Part shown: in pieces, positions 1 through 7,642 of the stretch | Position numbering within the stretch: the stretch's first letter is position 1 | Layout: the number at the start of each line of letters is the position of its first letter | Assembly (NCBI GenBank): GCA_035411585.1 | Contig: DAONTI010000005.1 | Location: 88,206 to 152,205 of the forward strand | Reading direction: 5' to 3' | DNA from: MWDV01 sp002070715 | Lineage (GTDB): Bacteria; Verrucomicrobiota; Verrucomicrobiia; Limisphaerales; MWDV01 | Length of the DNA: 64,000 nucleotides | Translations under genes and position numbers: made by a program | Notes under the pieces: generated by a model | Told to the model about the DNA's origin: nothing | Database searches by the model: none | What the model saw: only the letters and a program-made list of their open reading frames with translations

Positions 1-141
1 CCCGATGGAGTTCAAGGGAAAAACGCCTCGCTGCGGTGCAAACGTATTCGAAACGGGTCTCTCTTCGGGAAAATCCTGCGGCGGGGCAGGGGAGCCCGAT
101 CGGTTTCCCGGCGTGGGTTTCGCGTGCCTGGTTTTACATAC

Positions 142-170
142 TTGACCCTGCGGCGGTTGCTTTCTAGCTT
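142..170 (+). promoter_or_regulatory. Possible sigma-70 promoter for purA
   Basis: TTGACC (142-147) is followed after 17 bases by TAGCTT (165-170). The -35 box is good and the -10 box is weak, matching TATAAT at three positions. The spacing and its place upstream of purA support it, but no experiment does. A transcript from here would include the hairpin at 196-215. Confidence 0.35.
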
Positions 171-195
171 CGCCGGGCAAAGATGACTCGCTTTG

Positions 196-222
196 CCCCG
201 AATGCGCGTTCGGGGATTTTTG
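196..222 (+). terminator. Terminator-like hairpin in the purA leader
   Basis: CCCCGAA (196-202) pairs perfectly with TTCGGGG (209-215) around a six-base loop, followed by ATTTTT. This is a canonical intrinsic terminator shape. It lies 37 bases before the purA start and no gene is visible just upstream in the window. It therefore either ends a transcript entering from outside or acts as an attenuator of purA. Confidence 0.55.
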
Positions 223-258
223 TTGTGAAGCCGTCGCGCACCTTCACGAAGCGAAATT

Positions 259-1527
259 ATGGCAAACACAATTCTCGTAGGCGCCCAATGGGGTGATGAA
301 GGGAAGGGCAAGATCATTGATGTCCTGACTGAGCGGGCGGATATCGTCGTCCGTTACGCCGGCGGCAACAACGCCGGGCACACGGTGTTCGTGGGCAAAA
401 CCCGTTACGTCTTGCACCTCGTGCCCTCCGGCATTCTGCGTAAAAACAAACTCTGTGTAATCGGCAACGGGGTGGTGATTGATCCCATCAGTCTCGTCCT
501 CGAAATCGCCGGCCTGCGCAAGCTCGGGGTCAAGGTGGGAAAAAACCTCGTCGTGAGCGAAACCGCGCACGTGGTGTTTCCGTATCATCGCGAACTGGAC
601 ACGCACCGTGAACATCACAAGGGCAAACAGAAAATTGGTACCACCAAGCGGGGCATCGGCCCGGCCTACGGGGATAAAGCGGCGCGCGTGGGGTTGCGGA
701 TGGTGGACCTGATCCAGGGCGACACCTTCGAGCACAAACTCCGGCAACGGATTCGCGAGAACAACGAGGTGCTCAAGGCGTTGGGCGCGAAGCCGCTCGC
801 GTTTGCGAAGGTCCTCCGCGATTACCGCGAAGCCGGTGAATTTCTCAAACCGTTTGTGACCAACACCGTGGTGTTGCTCCACCACGCCATGGCCGAGGGC
901 AAGGATCTTTTGTTTGAGGGCGCGCAGGGCACTTTTCTGGATATTGATCACGGCACCTATCCGTATGTCACCTCTTCCAACACCACCGCGGGCGGTGCCT
1001 GCGCGGGCTCCGGCGTGCCGCCGCACCGCATGGACCGGGTGGTGGGCGTGATGAAGGCTTACACCACCCGTGTGGGCGAAGGCCCGCTGCCCACCGAAGA
1101 CGCGGGGATTTCGGATTTATTGCACGGCATGGGCCGCGAGTTTGGGGCCACGACCGGTCGGCCGCGCCGATGCGGCTGGTTCGACGCCGTGGCCGTGCGG
1201 CACGCGGTCATGGTGAACGGAATGGACGATATCGCCGTGACCAATCTCGACGGGCTGGACACGGTGGAAACGATCCGGGTCGGCATCGGTTATCGCGTCG
1301 GTGGCCGGCGTTACGATCATCTGCCGGCGGCGGTGGAAGCCCTGGCGCAGTGCGAACCGATTTACGCGGAGTTTCCCGGTTGGCGGCAACCGACCAGCGC
1401 AGCGCGCCGGTGGAAGGATCTGCCGGTCAAGGCGCGGGCGTATCTGCGGGCGTTGCAGGAACTGGTGGGCGCCCGGCTCTCGCTGGTTTCGGTGGGCCCG
1501 GGGCGCGAGCAAACCATTGCCGTCTGA
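259..1527 (+). CDS. purA: Adenylosuccinate synthetase
   Basis: Cytosolic enzyme joining IMP and aspartate with GTP, the first step from IMP to AMP. The 422-residue length is normal for the family. WGDEGKGK (residues 11-18) holds the catalytic Asp13, and NNAGHT places His41 at its canonical position. TTGRPRRCGWFD near residues 298-309 matches the conserved substrate-binding loop. The ATG start gives the standard N-terminus directly before the P-loop. It is preceded by a terminator-like hairpin, so attenuation is possible. It is followed 69 bases later by uppS on the same strand; the two are not functionally related but may be cotranscribed. The assignment is secure. Confidence 0.97.
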   Translation: MANTILVGAQWGDEGKGKIIDVLTERADIVVRYAGGNNAGHTVFVGKTRYVLHLVPSGILRKNKLCVIGNGVVIDPISLVLEIAGLRKLGVKVGKNLVVSETAHVVFPYHRELDTHREHHKGKQKIGTTKRGIGPAYGDKAARVGLRMVDLIQGDTFEHKLRQRIRENNEVLKALGAKPLAFAKVLRDYREAGEFLKPFVTNTVVLLHHAMAEGKDLLFEGAQGTFLDIDHGTYPYVTSSNTTAGGACAGSGVPPHRMDRVVGVMKAYTTRVGEGPLPTEDAGISDLLHGMGREFGATTGRPRRCGWFDAVAVRHAVMVNGMDDIAVTNLDGLDTVETIRVGIGYRVGGRRYDHLPAAVEALAQCEPIYAEFPGWRQPTSAARRWKDLPVKARAYLRALQELVGARLSLVSVGPGREQTIAV

Positions 1528-1596
1528 GAACGGGAGCGGGTGTGATGGCGCCGCGGAGCGGAGGCGGAGGGGCCTCCGGGCGGTGCCGGGTGTCGC

Positions 1597-2334
1597 ATGA
1601 ATTCGTCGGCCGATCAGCTTAGTTCCGAAGCGCGGGCGTCGTTGCCCCGGCACGTGGCCATCATCATGGATGGCAATGGACGCTGGGCCAAACAACGCGG
1701 GCTGCCGCGCGTTGACGGCCACCGGCAGGGCGCGGAATCCGCCCGCGCCGTCGTGCGCGCCGCGGGTGAATTGGGGATTCGCTACCTCACCCTGTATGCT
1801 TTTTCGGTGGAGAATTGGAACCGGCCCAAGGACGAGGTGGATGCCCTGATGAAATATCTGGCCTATTACCTCAAGACTGAAACCGGCGAACTGAAGAAGA
1901 ACAATGTCAAGCTGGAGGTGATCGGCCAACTGGATCGTCTGCCGCGTAACGTACGGATGCAGCTTGAAAAAACGCTCCGCGCCCTGGCAAAAAACGACGG
2001 GCTGACGCTCATCATGGCGTTAAGTTACAGCGGACGGACCGAAATTGTGGAAGCGGTGCGGGACATCGCCCGGGAGGTGCGAGCGGGGCGGCTGGAGCCA
2101 GCGGCAATCAATGAACAGGTGATCGCTCAACACCTGTGGACGCGCGATATTCCGGATCCCGATGTGCTCATTCGCACCAGCGGCGAAATGCGGGTGAGCA
2201 ATTTCCTGTTATGGCAGATTTCTTACGCGGAACTGGTCATCACCCCGACGCTTTGGCCGGATTTCCGCAAGCCGCAGTTCTACGCCGCGCTGGAGGAATA
2301 CGCCCGGCGCCACCGGCGCTTCGGCGGCATTTGA
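1597..2334 (+). CDS. uppS: Isoprenyl transferase (undecaprenyl diphosphate synthase family)
   Basis: Cis-prenyltransferase that extends farnesyl diphosphate with isopentenyl diphosphate to make the C55 lipid carrier for peptidoglycan and other wall polymers. It is 245 residues, typical length. Visible family signatures are HVAIIMDGNGRWA (residues 19-31, with catalytic Asp25), YLTLYAFSVENWNRP, and the C-terminal PDVLIRTSGEMRVSNFLLWQ diphosphate-binding block. It acts at the cytosolic face of the membrane. The next gene is convergent, with 47 bases between stop codons. The exact chain length of the product cannot be read from sequence. Confidence 0.95.
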   Translation: MNSSADQLSSEARASLPRHVAIIMDGNGRWAKQRGLPRVDGHRQGAESARAVVRAAGELGIRYLTLYAFSVENWNRPKDEVDALMKYLAYYLKTETGELKKNNVKLEVIGQLDRLPRNVRMQLEKTLRALAKNDGLTLIMALSYSGRTEIVEAVRDIAREVRAGRLEPAAINEQVIAQHLWTRDIPDPDVLIRTSGEMRVSNFLLWQISYAELVITPTLWPDFRKPQFYAALEEYARRHRRFGGI

Positions 2335-2381
2335 AAGCCGCCACTGAGAAACGGCCAGAAGTCCGTCTCCGGGGTTCCTGC

Positions 2382-3305
2382 TCAGCGGGAACGCACCGTC
2401 GTTGCCCATTCGTGAAACAGTTGTTGAATGACCTGATGTTTGGCGGGACTGCCGGTGGGATTTTGGTGACAGTAAATCAGCACGCCGTCCGCGGAAGACC
2501 GCGCCAGACGCATGACCTGCTCGACGTATGCCGGGGAGGAATCGTTCAACCGCGAATGTTTGGTGGCATACACATCCACGAAGATCGGCATGTCCACGCC
2601 AAACCGTTCCTTTAACTGCGCCACTTCCGACGGCACAGCGGCAGTGTCGGTTAAATTCATTTGCCCGGATTCATTCCGATAAGGAAACAGCAGGCCATCG
2701 AACAGAGCTCCGTAGGCCTGCGCGAATTCAGGCCGGCACTGGCGGTAATAGACACAGGGAACAAACGCCAATCGAGGGGCGATGCGCCGCGCCACCGCCA
2801 GCATCTCCGCCGTCTGTTCCGGGGTGTACACCTTCAGGTTGTGGGCAAAATCGTCAATGCTCCACGCTACGAGGTTGGGGTGTACCACGGTCAATTGCGC
2901 AATTTCCTGTGCCCAACGGATGTAATCCAAGCGGAAAGGCTCGGAGTATTTCTGGGCGTGAGGCGGGGATTCGGAGGGCGGGACGAGCGTGATCCATACC
3001 CGAATCTGTTGTGCCGCCGCCCGGGGCAGAAACAGTTTCAGATCGTCCCAATCGGTCGCCGCGTGCCAGATGAGAAAATTGTAGGTGTTCGCCCGCAACG
3101 CGGCGAGTTCGCGCACTAACCGGTCCACATCCACGCGCCCGTCCGCCCGGCGCGGCGCGGCGTTGTAGGTGCCGAAAGTATCTTTCAATCTCGCGCGTCG
3201 GACGGATTGAACGTCGCTCTCCGAGGGCGAGGCACAACCCGCCAAGAATAAAACAGTCGTAAGGCAAACAAAGCAGAGCCAATTGCTGCGTCGAAGCATC
3301 GCCAT
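2382..3305 (-). CDS. Putative lipoprotein with glycoside-hydrolase-like barrel
   Basis: A 307-residue protein with a lipoprotein signal: a basic start, a hydrophobic stretch and the lipobox LAGC near residue 24, so it is probably anchored in a membrane facing the periplasm. The mature part reads like a TIM barrel: DRLVRELAALRANTYNFLIW, then IRVWITLVPP, VAWSIDDFAHN, FDGLLFPYRN and DGVLIYCHQNP, spaced like successive beta strands of a glycosidase-type barrel. WSIDDF and the aspartates there could be catalytic, but I cannot assign a family or substrate. An AAAGGA ribosome-binding site eight bases before the ATG supports the start. Confidence 0.75.
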   Translation of the reverse strand: MAMLRRSNWLCFVCLTTVLFLAGCASPSESDVQSVRRARLKDTFGTYNAAPRRADGRVDVDRLVRELAALRANTYNFLIWHAATDWDDLKLFLPRAAAQQIRVWITLVPPSESPPHAQKYSEPFRLDYIRWAQEIAQLTVVHPNLVAWSIDDFAHNLKVYTPEQTAEMLAVARRIAPRLAFVPCVYYRQCRPEFAQAYGALFDGLLFPYRNESGQMNLTDTAAVPSEVAQLKERFGVDMPIFVDVYATKHSRLNDSSPAYVEQVMRLARSSADGVLIYCHQNPTGSPAKHQVIQQLFHEWATTVRSR

Positions 3306-3599
3306 CTTGTGATCCTTTCGATAGGTATGTGTGCCGTGAGTTTGTCTTCCCCGCTACTACAGCACGAGTTTGATTTTATCATCCGTTTCCAGGCGGGGGC
3401 GTCAAATCACCTCCCGCCAGACGACCACGAGAGAGCGATGGCCTCAATTTGTTGGAGGAAAACCCGCCGTATTCCGCCACCCGGACACGGAATTACCCGT
3501 CCCGAATGGTCGAGCGGCTCGTGACATCCCCGGTTGCAGACCTCGTCCCAGGTTCTGCGACCCGTGCCCCGCTGCTCTGAAAGGCGTTATTCCCGAAGC
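3306..3599. other. Intergenic, no gene seen
   Basis: About 290 bases between the lipoprotein gene and the end of the aminotransferase gene, which is also on the minus strand. Short open frames exist on both strands but none has a convincing start signal or family resemblance. I see no RNA gene or clear terminator here. The promoter for the lipoprotein gene should lie in this stretch. Confidence 0.5.
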
Positions 3600-4982
3600 C
3601 TAGACCGTCTTTAATTTTGCGGAGTGTTTGTGAATTTTTTCCACCGCCCGCACCACATTGTCCATACCGGCCCGGTCGCCCAGCAACATACCGGCGGAAT
3701 TGATCCACACCGAAGTGTCAAAGGTTTGCATCAGGCCGGGACAGGCGTTTCGGGCTTTGTAACCCTCCCAATCGAGTTCCTCGCGGGTGTAGAATTTCCG
3801 ATACACCTCGGTCTTGAACATCTCATGAATGAACTCCTGGGTGTAGATCGGGTACTTGGGATATCCGGGACTGGCGGGAATGCCTTCGGCCGACAACGCC
3901 TTGACGAACGTGGCGCGTGGCAGGCCGTTGAACTGCGTCTCGTCGTAGATGAAGGGATACATGTAGTACGACAGCCGGTCCACGCCGGGATATGGTTTGA
4001 CGGGGGTAATCCCCGAGATGGCCGCCAGGCGGGGCGTGAGATACGCGGCGTTTTCGTTGCGGATGCGGGTGTTCTCCTCAAGTTTCCGGATTTGGCAGAG
4101 ACCGATGGCCGCCTGGTATTCAGCCATGCGGATTTTGTTGCCCAGGATGAATCCGGCAATGTTGTCGTACGATCCGGGCAGGATCTTGGTCTTGAACCCG
4201 TAGTTGTGATACGAGCGGAGCTTGTCGTCCAACTCGGCATCGTCCGTGATGATGGCGCCGCCTTCCCCAATCGGCATGGTCTTGGAAGTTTGGAAACTGA
4301 AGCAGCCCGTGGTGCCGAACGTGCCCAGATTTTTGCCGGCGATGGACGACATGTGCGCCTGGCAGGCATCCTCAATCACCTGCAACTTGTGCCGTTGGGC
4401 GATGGCCATGATGCGTGGCATGTCGGTCGCGTAACCACAAATATGCACCGGCAGGATGGCTTTCGTGCGCGGGGTGATTTTTTCCTCCACCTTGGCCGGA
4501 TCCATCTGGTAGGTCAGCGGATCAATATCGGCAAAGACCGGCATCGCCCCCTTGTAGAGCACGCCCAGCAGACTGGCGGTGAAAGTGTAGGGGGCGCAAA
4601 TGACCTCGTCGCCGGGATTGAGGTCCATCACCATGAACGAGGCGCTCAGCGCGTTGGTGCCGTTGACGACCGCGAGACAATGTTTTGATCCCATCATCGC
4701 GGCCCATTTTTCCTCGAATTCCGTGACCAGTTTGCTGCGGGACCACGTCGTGCCGTGCAGCACCCGGGTCACTTCGCCGTCGTTGGCGGGATCCCAGTTG
4801 GGCCAGCGCGGCCAGCTTTTGTTATGCGCTTTGGCGCCGCCCAGCAATGCTGGGGTGGAGGCGTCGTCAGTGGCGGCTAAAAGGGACCCGCCCGTGCTGG
4901 CGGCAAGCGCGGCCGTTCCGCCGGCGACTGAAGTGCGTTTGATGAATTCCCGTCGGGAGATCCTGGTTTTCATGGCAGTCAT
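3600..4982 (-). CDS. DegT/DnrJ/EryC1-type PLP aminotransferase with Tat signal
   Basis: Fold-type I PLP aminotransferase of the DegT/DnrJ/EryC1 family, which normally transaminates nucleotide-linked keto-sugars. The PLP lysine sits in SFQTSKTMPIGEGGA, and NGTNALSASFMV, PGDEVICAPYTFTAS and VIEDACQAH are the usual cofactor motifs. Unusually, the N-terminus has a twin-arginine signal, SRREFIKR, followed by an Ala/Gly-rich hydrophobic stretch, so it should be exported folded with its cofactor. The start is uncertain: GTG at 5024, ATG at 4982 (GAG-type ribosome site) and ATG at 4973 all keep the Tat motif. Substrate is unknown. The upstream neighbour is a tRNA gene and no sugar-nucleotide genes are adjacent. 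Confidence 0.88.
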   Translation of the reverse strand: MTAMKTRISRREFIKRTSVAGGTAALAASTGGSLLAATDDASTPALLGGAKAHNKSWPRWPNWDPANDGEVTRVLHGTTWSRSKLVTEFEEKWAAMMGSKHCLAVVNGTNALSASFMVMDLNPGDEVICAPYTFTASLLGVLYKGAMPVFADIDPLTYQMDPAKVEEKITPRTKAILPVHICGYATDMPRIMAIAQRHKLQVIEDACQAHMSSIAGKNLGTFGTTGCFSFQTSKTMPIGEGGAIITDDAELDDKLRSYHNYGFKTKILPGSYDNIAGFILGNKIRMAEYQAAIGLCQIRKLEENTRIRNENAAYLTPRLAAISGITPVKPYPGVDRLSYYMYPFIYDETQFNGLPRATFVKALSAEGIPASPGYPKYPIYTQEFIHEMFKTEVYRKFYTREELDWEGYKARNACPGLMQTFDTSVWINSAGMLLGDRAGMDNVVRAVEKIHKHSAKLKTV

Positions 4983-5098
4983 TTTTTCTCTGGTTGAGGA
5001 CTCTGTGATCTTTACTGTCTTCACAAGTTTCTTCTAATCCAAACCGACTCATTTCGCAAGCCCGATTTACGCAATCCCGAAAGGGAGGGCCCTGGGGA

Positions 5099-5173
5099 TG
5101 GAGCCAGTTGTCGGATTTGAACCGACGACCGTCCGATTACAAATCGGGTGCTCTACCACTGAGCTAAACTGGC
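5099..5173 (-). tRNA. tRNA-Thr (anticodon TGT)
   Basis: A full cloverleaf reads on the minus strand. Acceptor GCCAGTT pairs with AACTGGC, the D arm is GCTC/GAGC, and the anticodon loop TTTGTAA gives TGT. The T arm is GTCGG/CCGAC around TTCGAAT. The discriminator base is T and the 3' CCA is encoded (5099-5101). The first anticodon-stem pair (27-43) is a C-A mismatch. A good promoter lies about 50 bases upstream. Confidence 0.96.
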
Positions 5174-5223
5174 GTCCGTTCCTGCTTCCCCGCCGGGCGA
5201 TCCGGAACGGCGGACACCGTTTG

Positions 5224-5251
5224 TGTATAACACAGCCCGTCCCGTGGTCAA
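5224..5251 (-). promoter_or_regulatory. Sigma-70 promoter of the tRNA-Thr gene
   Basis: On the minus strand TTGACC (5251-5246) is followed after 16 bases by TATACA (5229-5224). Both boxes are near consensus. Predicted initiation near 5217 would leave a leader of about 44 bases before the tRNA. Confidence 0.7.
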
Positions 5252-5384
5252 GCAACGACGCGACGGGCGGCAATTCGCGCCCGGCTGAATTTTCTTTCCC
5301 GCGTGCTCCGGGATGCCGCCGCACGTCGCCCCGACCGCCGGTTTGGTCTGGCGAAAAAATCCGGGTTGGTCTATACCCGGGTTG

Positions 5385-6707
5385 ATGTCGGCTATGAATT
5401 TGGTGGAACAAGTGCGACAGGCGGGTGTGGTCGGAGCGGGTGGCGGTGGTTTCCCCACGCACGTCAAACTCGCCGCCACGGCGGACACCGTCATCGCCAA
5501 CGGCGCCGAGTGCGAGCCGCTGTTGCACAAAGACGCCGTGCTCATGGAAGAACAGGCCCCCGCCTTGGTGCGCGGCATCGAACTGGCCATGCAGGCGGTG
5601 GGCGCGCGGCAGGGCGTGATCGGAGTCAAAGCCAAAAAACAACGCGCCGTGGAGGCCGTCACGGCGGCTTGCGCAGGCACGGCGGTGCGGGTGGCGTTGT
5701 TGGGCGATTATTACCCCGCCGGCGATGAATATGATCTGGTGTTCAATGTCACCGGCCGCCTGATTCCGCCGCACGGGATTCCGCTCCACGTGGGGGTGGT
5801 GGTCAACAACGTGGAAACGTTTGTCAACATTGCCGCCGCGGCCGAGGGCCGGGCGGTTACGCACAAAACGCTGACCATCGCCGGCGTTGTGCAAACCCCG
5901 GTGACCCTGCGCGTGCCGCTGGGCACTTCCTGCCGCGCATGCATCGCGGCGGCGGGCGGCTTGACCACGTCTGATCCCGTGTTGCTGCTGGGCGGTTTGA
6001 TGATGGGGCAAACCACCGATGATTTGGAGACACCGATCACAAAGACAATGACGGGAGTGGTCGTGTTGCCGCGCTCGCATCCTGTCGTTCAACGCAAGCT
6101 CAGGCCCGCTCCGGAACAGGCGAAAATTGGCAAGTCCGCCTGTGATCAATGCCGCTATTGCACCGAGTATTGTCCGCGTTTCCTGCTGGGCTACGCCGTC
6201 GAACCGCATCAGGTCATGCGCACGCTCGCGTTCACCGCCACCGGGGCCGAGTTCTTCAATCAATGGGCGTCGTTGTGTTGTGGCTGCGGTCTTTGCACGC
6301 TTTATGCCTGCCCGGAGGAACTGTATCCCAAGGAAGCCTGCGACAGCGCCAAGGCGGTGTTGCGACGGATGAACCAGCAATGGACCGGCCCCACGCCGCC
6401 GCGACCGCATCCCCTGCGGGATGGCCGGCGGGTTCCACTCGCAAGTCTCACCCGTCGTTTACGCGTGACGGAATACGACCGGCCCGCGCCGTGGCGGACG
6501 GCGCCGTTGGCGCCGTCCCGGCTGGTGCTGCCGCTCAAGCAGAGCGCCGGCGTCGCCTGTGAGGTGAAGGTGCGCGTCGGCGAGCCGGTGACCGCCGGCC
6601 AGGTTCTGGGCGCGCCGCCGGACGGGGCGTTGGGCGCCCTCTTGCACGCGCCGGCGGACGGCGTGGTGCGTGCGGTGACCGAAACCCACCTGGTCGTGGA
6701 AAAATGA
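5385..6707 (+). CDS. pduS: PduS-like microcompartment flavin/Fe-S electron-transfer protein (RnfC family)
   Basis: RnfC/NuoF-related protein. In propanediol microcompartments PduS is an FMN- and Fe-S-containing cobalamin reductase. The 440 residues start with GVVGAGGGGFPTHVK (15-28) of the flavin/NADH-binding fold. An SLBB-like part and two [4Fe-4S] motifs follow: CxxCxxCxxxC at Cys253/256/259/263 and CCGCGLCxxxxC at 298-309. A barrel-sandwich lipoyl-like end (about 385-440) closes the protein, the order typical of PduS. The ATG at 5385 was chosen because the upstream frame has no family similarity; 5394 is also possible. The stop is one base before the PduT-like gene, implying coupled translation. 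The actual electron acceptor is unknown because no B12 enzyme is nearby. Confidence 0.88.
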   Translation: MSAMNLVEQVRQAGVVGAGGGGFPTHVKLAATADTVIANGAECEPLLHKDAVLMEEQAPALVRGIELAMQAVGARQGVIGVKAKKQRAVEAVTAACAGTAVRVALLGDYYPAGDEYDLVFNVTGRLIPPHGIPLHVGVVVNNVETFVNIAAAAEGRAVTHKTLTIAGVVQTPVTLRVPLGTSCRACIAAAGGLTTSDPVLLLGGLMMGQTTDDLETPITKTMTGVVVLPRSHPVVQRKLRPAPEQAKIGKSACDQCRYCTEYCPRFLLGYAVEPHQVMRTLAFTATGAEFFNQWASLCCGCGLCTLYACPEELYPKEACDSAKAVLRRMNQQWTGPTPPRPHPLRDGRRVPLASLTRRLRVTEYDRPAPWRTAPLAPSRLVLPLKQSAGVACEVKVRVGEPVTAGQVLGAPPDGALGALLHAPADGVVRAVTETHLVVEK

Positions 6708-6708
6708 C

Positions 6709-7263
6709 ATGCCTGTGAATAAATCCATTGGTCTGGTTGAACTGTCGAGTGTGGCGGCGGGATTTGTCGTGACGGACACCATGCTCAAGGCCGGCAACGT
6801 GCGCCTGTTGCTGGCGCGTTCCATATGCTCCGGCAAATACATGGTATTGATCGGCGGCGAAACGGCCGGCGTGGAGGCGGCGGTCGCGGCAGGATGCGAG
6901 GCGGCGGACGGTTGCCTGATTGATTCATTCGTCGCGCCGAACGTGCATCCCGACGTGTTTGTGGCCTTGGGCCGGACGGCGCCGGTTTCCCCCGACGGCG
7001 CGTTGGGCGTCTTGGAATCATTCAATGTGGCCACGCTCATTGTTGCGGCGGACGCGGCGGCAAAAGCGGCGCCGGTGCAATTGTTGGAACTGCGATTGGC
7101 CATGGCGCTCGGCGGCAAAGCCTTTTGCACGCTGACCGGCGACGTCGGCGCGGTACAAGCCGCGGTGGTGGCGGGACGCCAGGTGATTGCCGAGGCCGGC
7201 GTGTTGGTGAACGCCGTGGTGATTTCGCGTCCGCATCCCGACGTTTACCGCGAGGTCATTTGA
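6709..7263 (+). CDS. pduT: PduT-like tandem-BMC-domain shell protein with predicted pore Fe-S cluster
   Basis: Trimeric shell protein of bacterial microcompartments with two BMC domains (about residues 5-92 and 97-182). Its 184 residues equal the length of Salmonella PduT. Each half opens with the BMC signature (SIGLVELSSVAAG; ALGVLESFNVATL). In PduT a cysteine at the centre of the trimer holds a [4Fe-4S] cluster. Here SICSGKYMV puts Cys40 at the matching place. ISRPHPDVYREVI at the end also matches PduT. It follows the PduS-like gene with one base between them. PduS and PduT are known partners that move electrons across the shell. No other shell protein, encapsulated enzyme or regulator is in this window. 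Confidence 0.92.
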   Translation: MPVNKSIGLVELSSVAAGFVVTDTMLKAGNVRLLLARSICSGKYMVLIGGETAGVEAAVAAGCEAADGCLIDSFVAPNVHPDVFVALGRTAPVSPDGALGVLESFNVATLIVAADAAAKAAPVQLLELRLAMALGGKAFCTLTGDVGAVQAAVVAGRQVIAEAGVLVNAVVISRPHPDVYREVI

Positions 7264-7405
7264 ACCGCGCGCCCCACAACAACATTTTTGAAACTCAAAT
7301 CCGCCGGTCCGCGCCCCCGGTAATGCGCCGGCAAACGATAACCACGCGACCCTCTTGGGCGGCCATGACGGCGAAGACTGCGATTATGGCAAACCTGTTT
7401 GAACG

Positions 7406-7636
7406 ATGATTATGGCGTGGGTTGTCTCCGTGATCGTGTTCTTGGGCGCACTTGGCTTCTTTGCCGGGCGCCGGGGAGGTCGGTATGCGGTTGGCATTGG
7501 CATCTTTCTTCTGCTCACGGCTTTCATTTTTGAACTTGTCCGACGGAATTGGGGTGAACGAGACGCCCTTGTGTTCAGCTTGATTGCGCTTGGTTTTGCC
7601 ATCATTCACCGGCTGTGGAAAAGATCCGGCGACTGA
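7406..7636 (+). CDS. Small predicted membrane protein
   Basis: A 76-residue frame beginning MIMAWVVSVIVFLGALGFF, with three hydrophobic segments (about 3-20, 28-46, 55-70) separated by short basic or charged turns (GRRGGR, RRNWGERD, HRLWKRSGD). The alternation of hydrophobic segments with positive turns looks selected, so I take it as a real gene. I recognise no family. It lies between the microcompartment pair and the Rhs fragment and could be a leftover from an Rhs or other accessory cassette. Confidence 0.5.
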   Translation: MIMAWVVSVIVFLGALGFFAGRRGGRYAVGIGIFLLLTAFIFELVRRNWGERDALVFSLIALGFAIIHRLWKRSGD

Positions 7637-7642
7637 ACGGCG

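Noticed and set aside
5180..6410. Long minus-strand frame opposite the PduS-like gene
   Set aside because: It runs through the tRNA gene and mirrors the third-codon GC bias of a clear plus-strand gene. No motif or signal is present.
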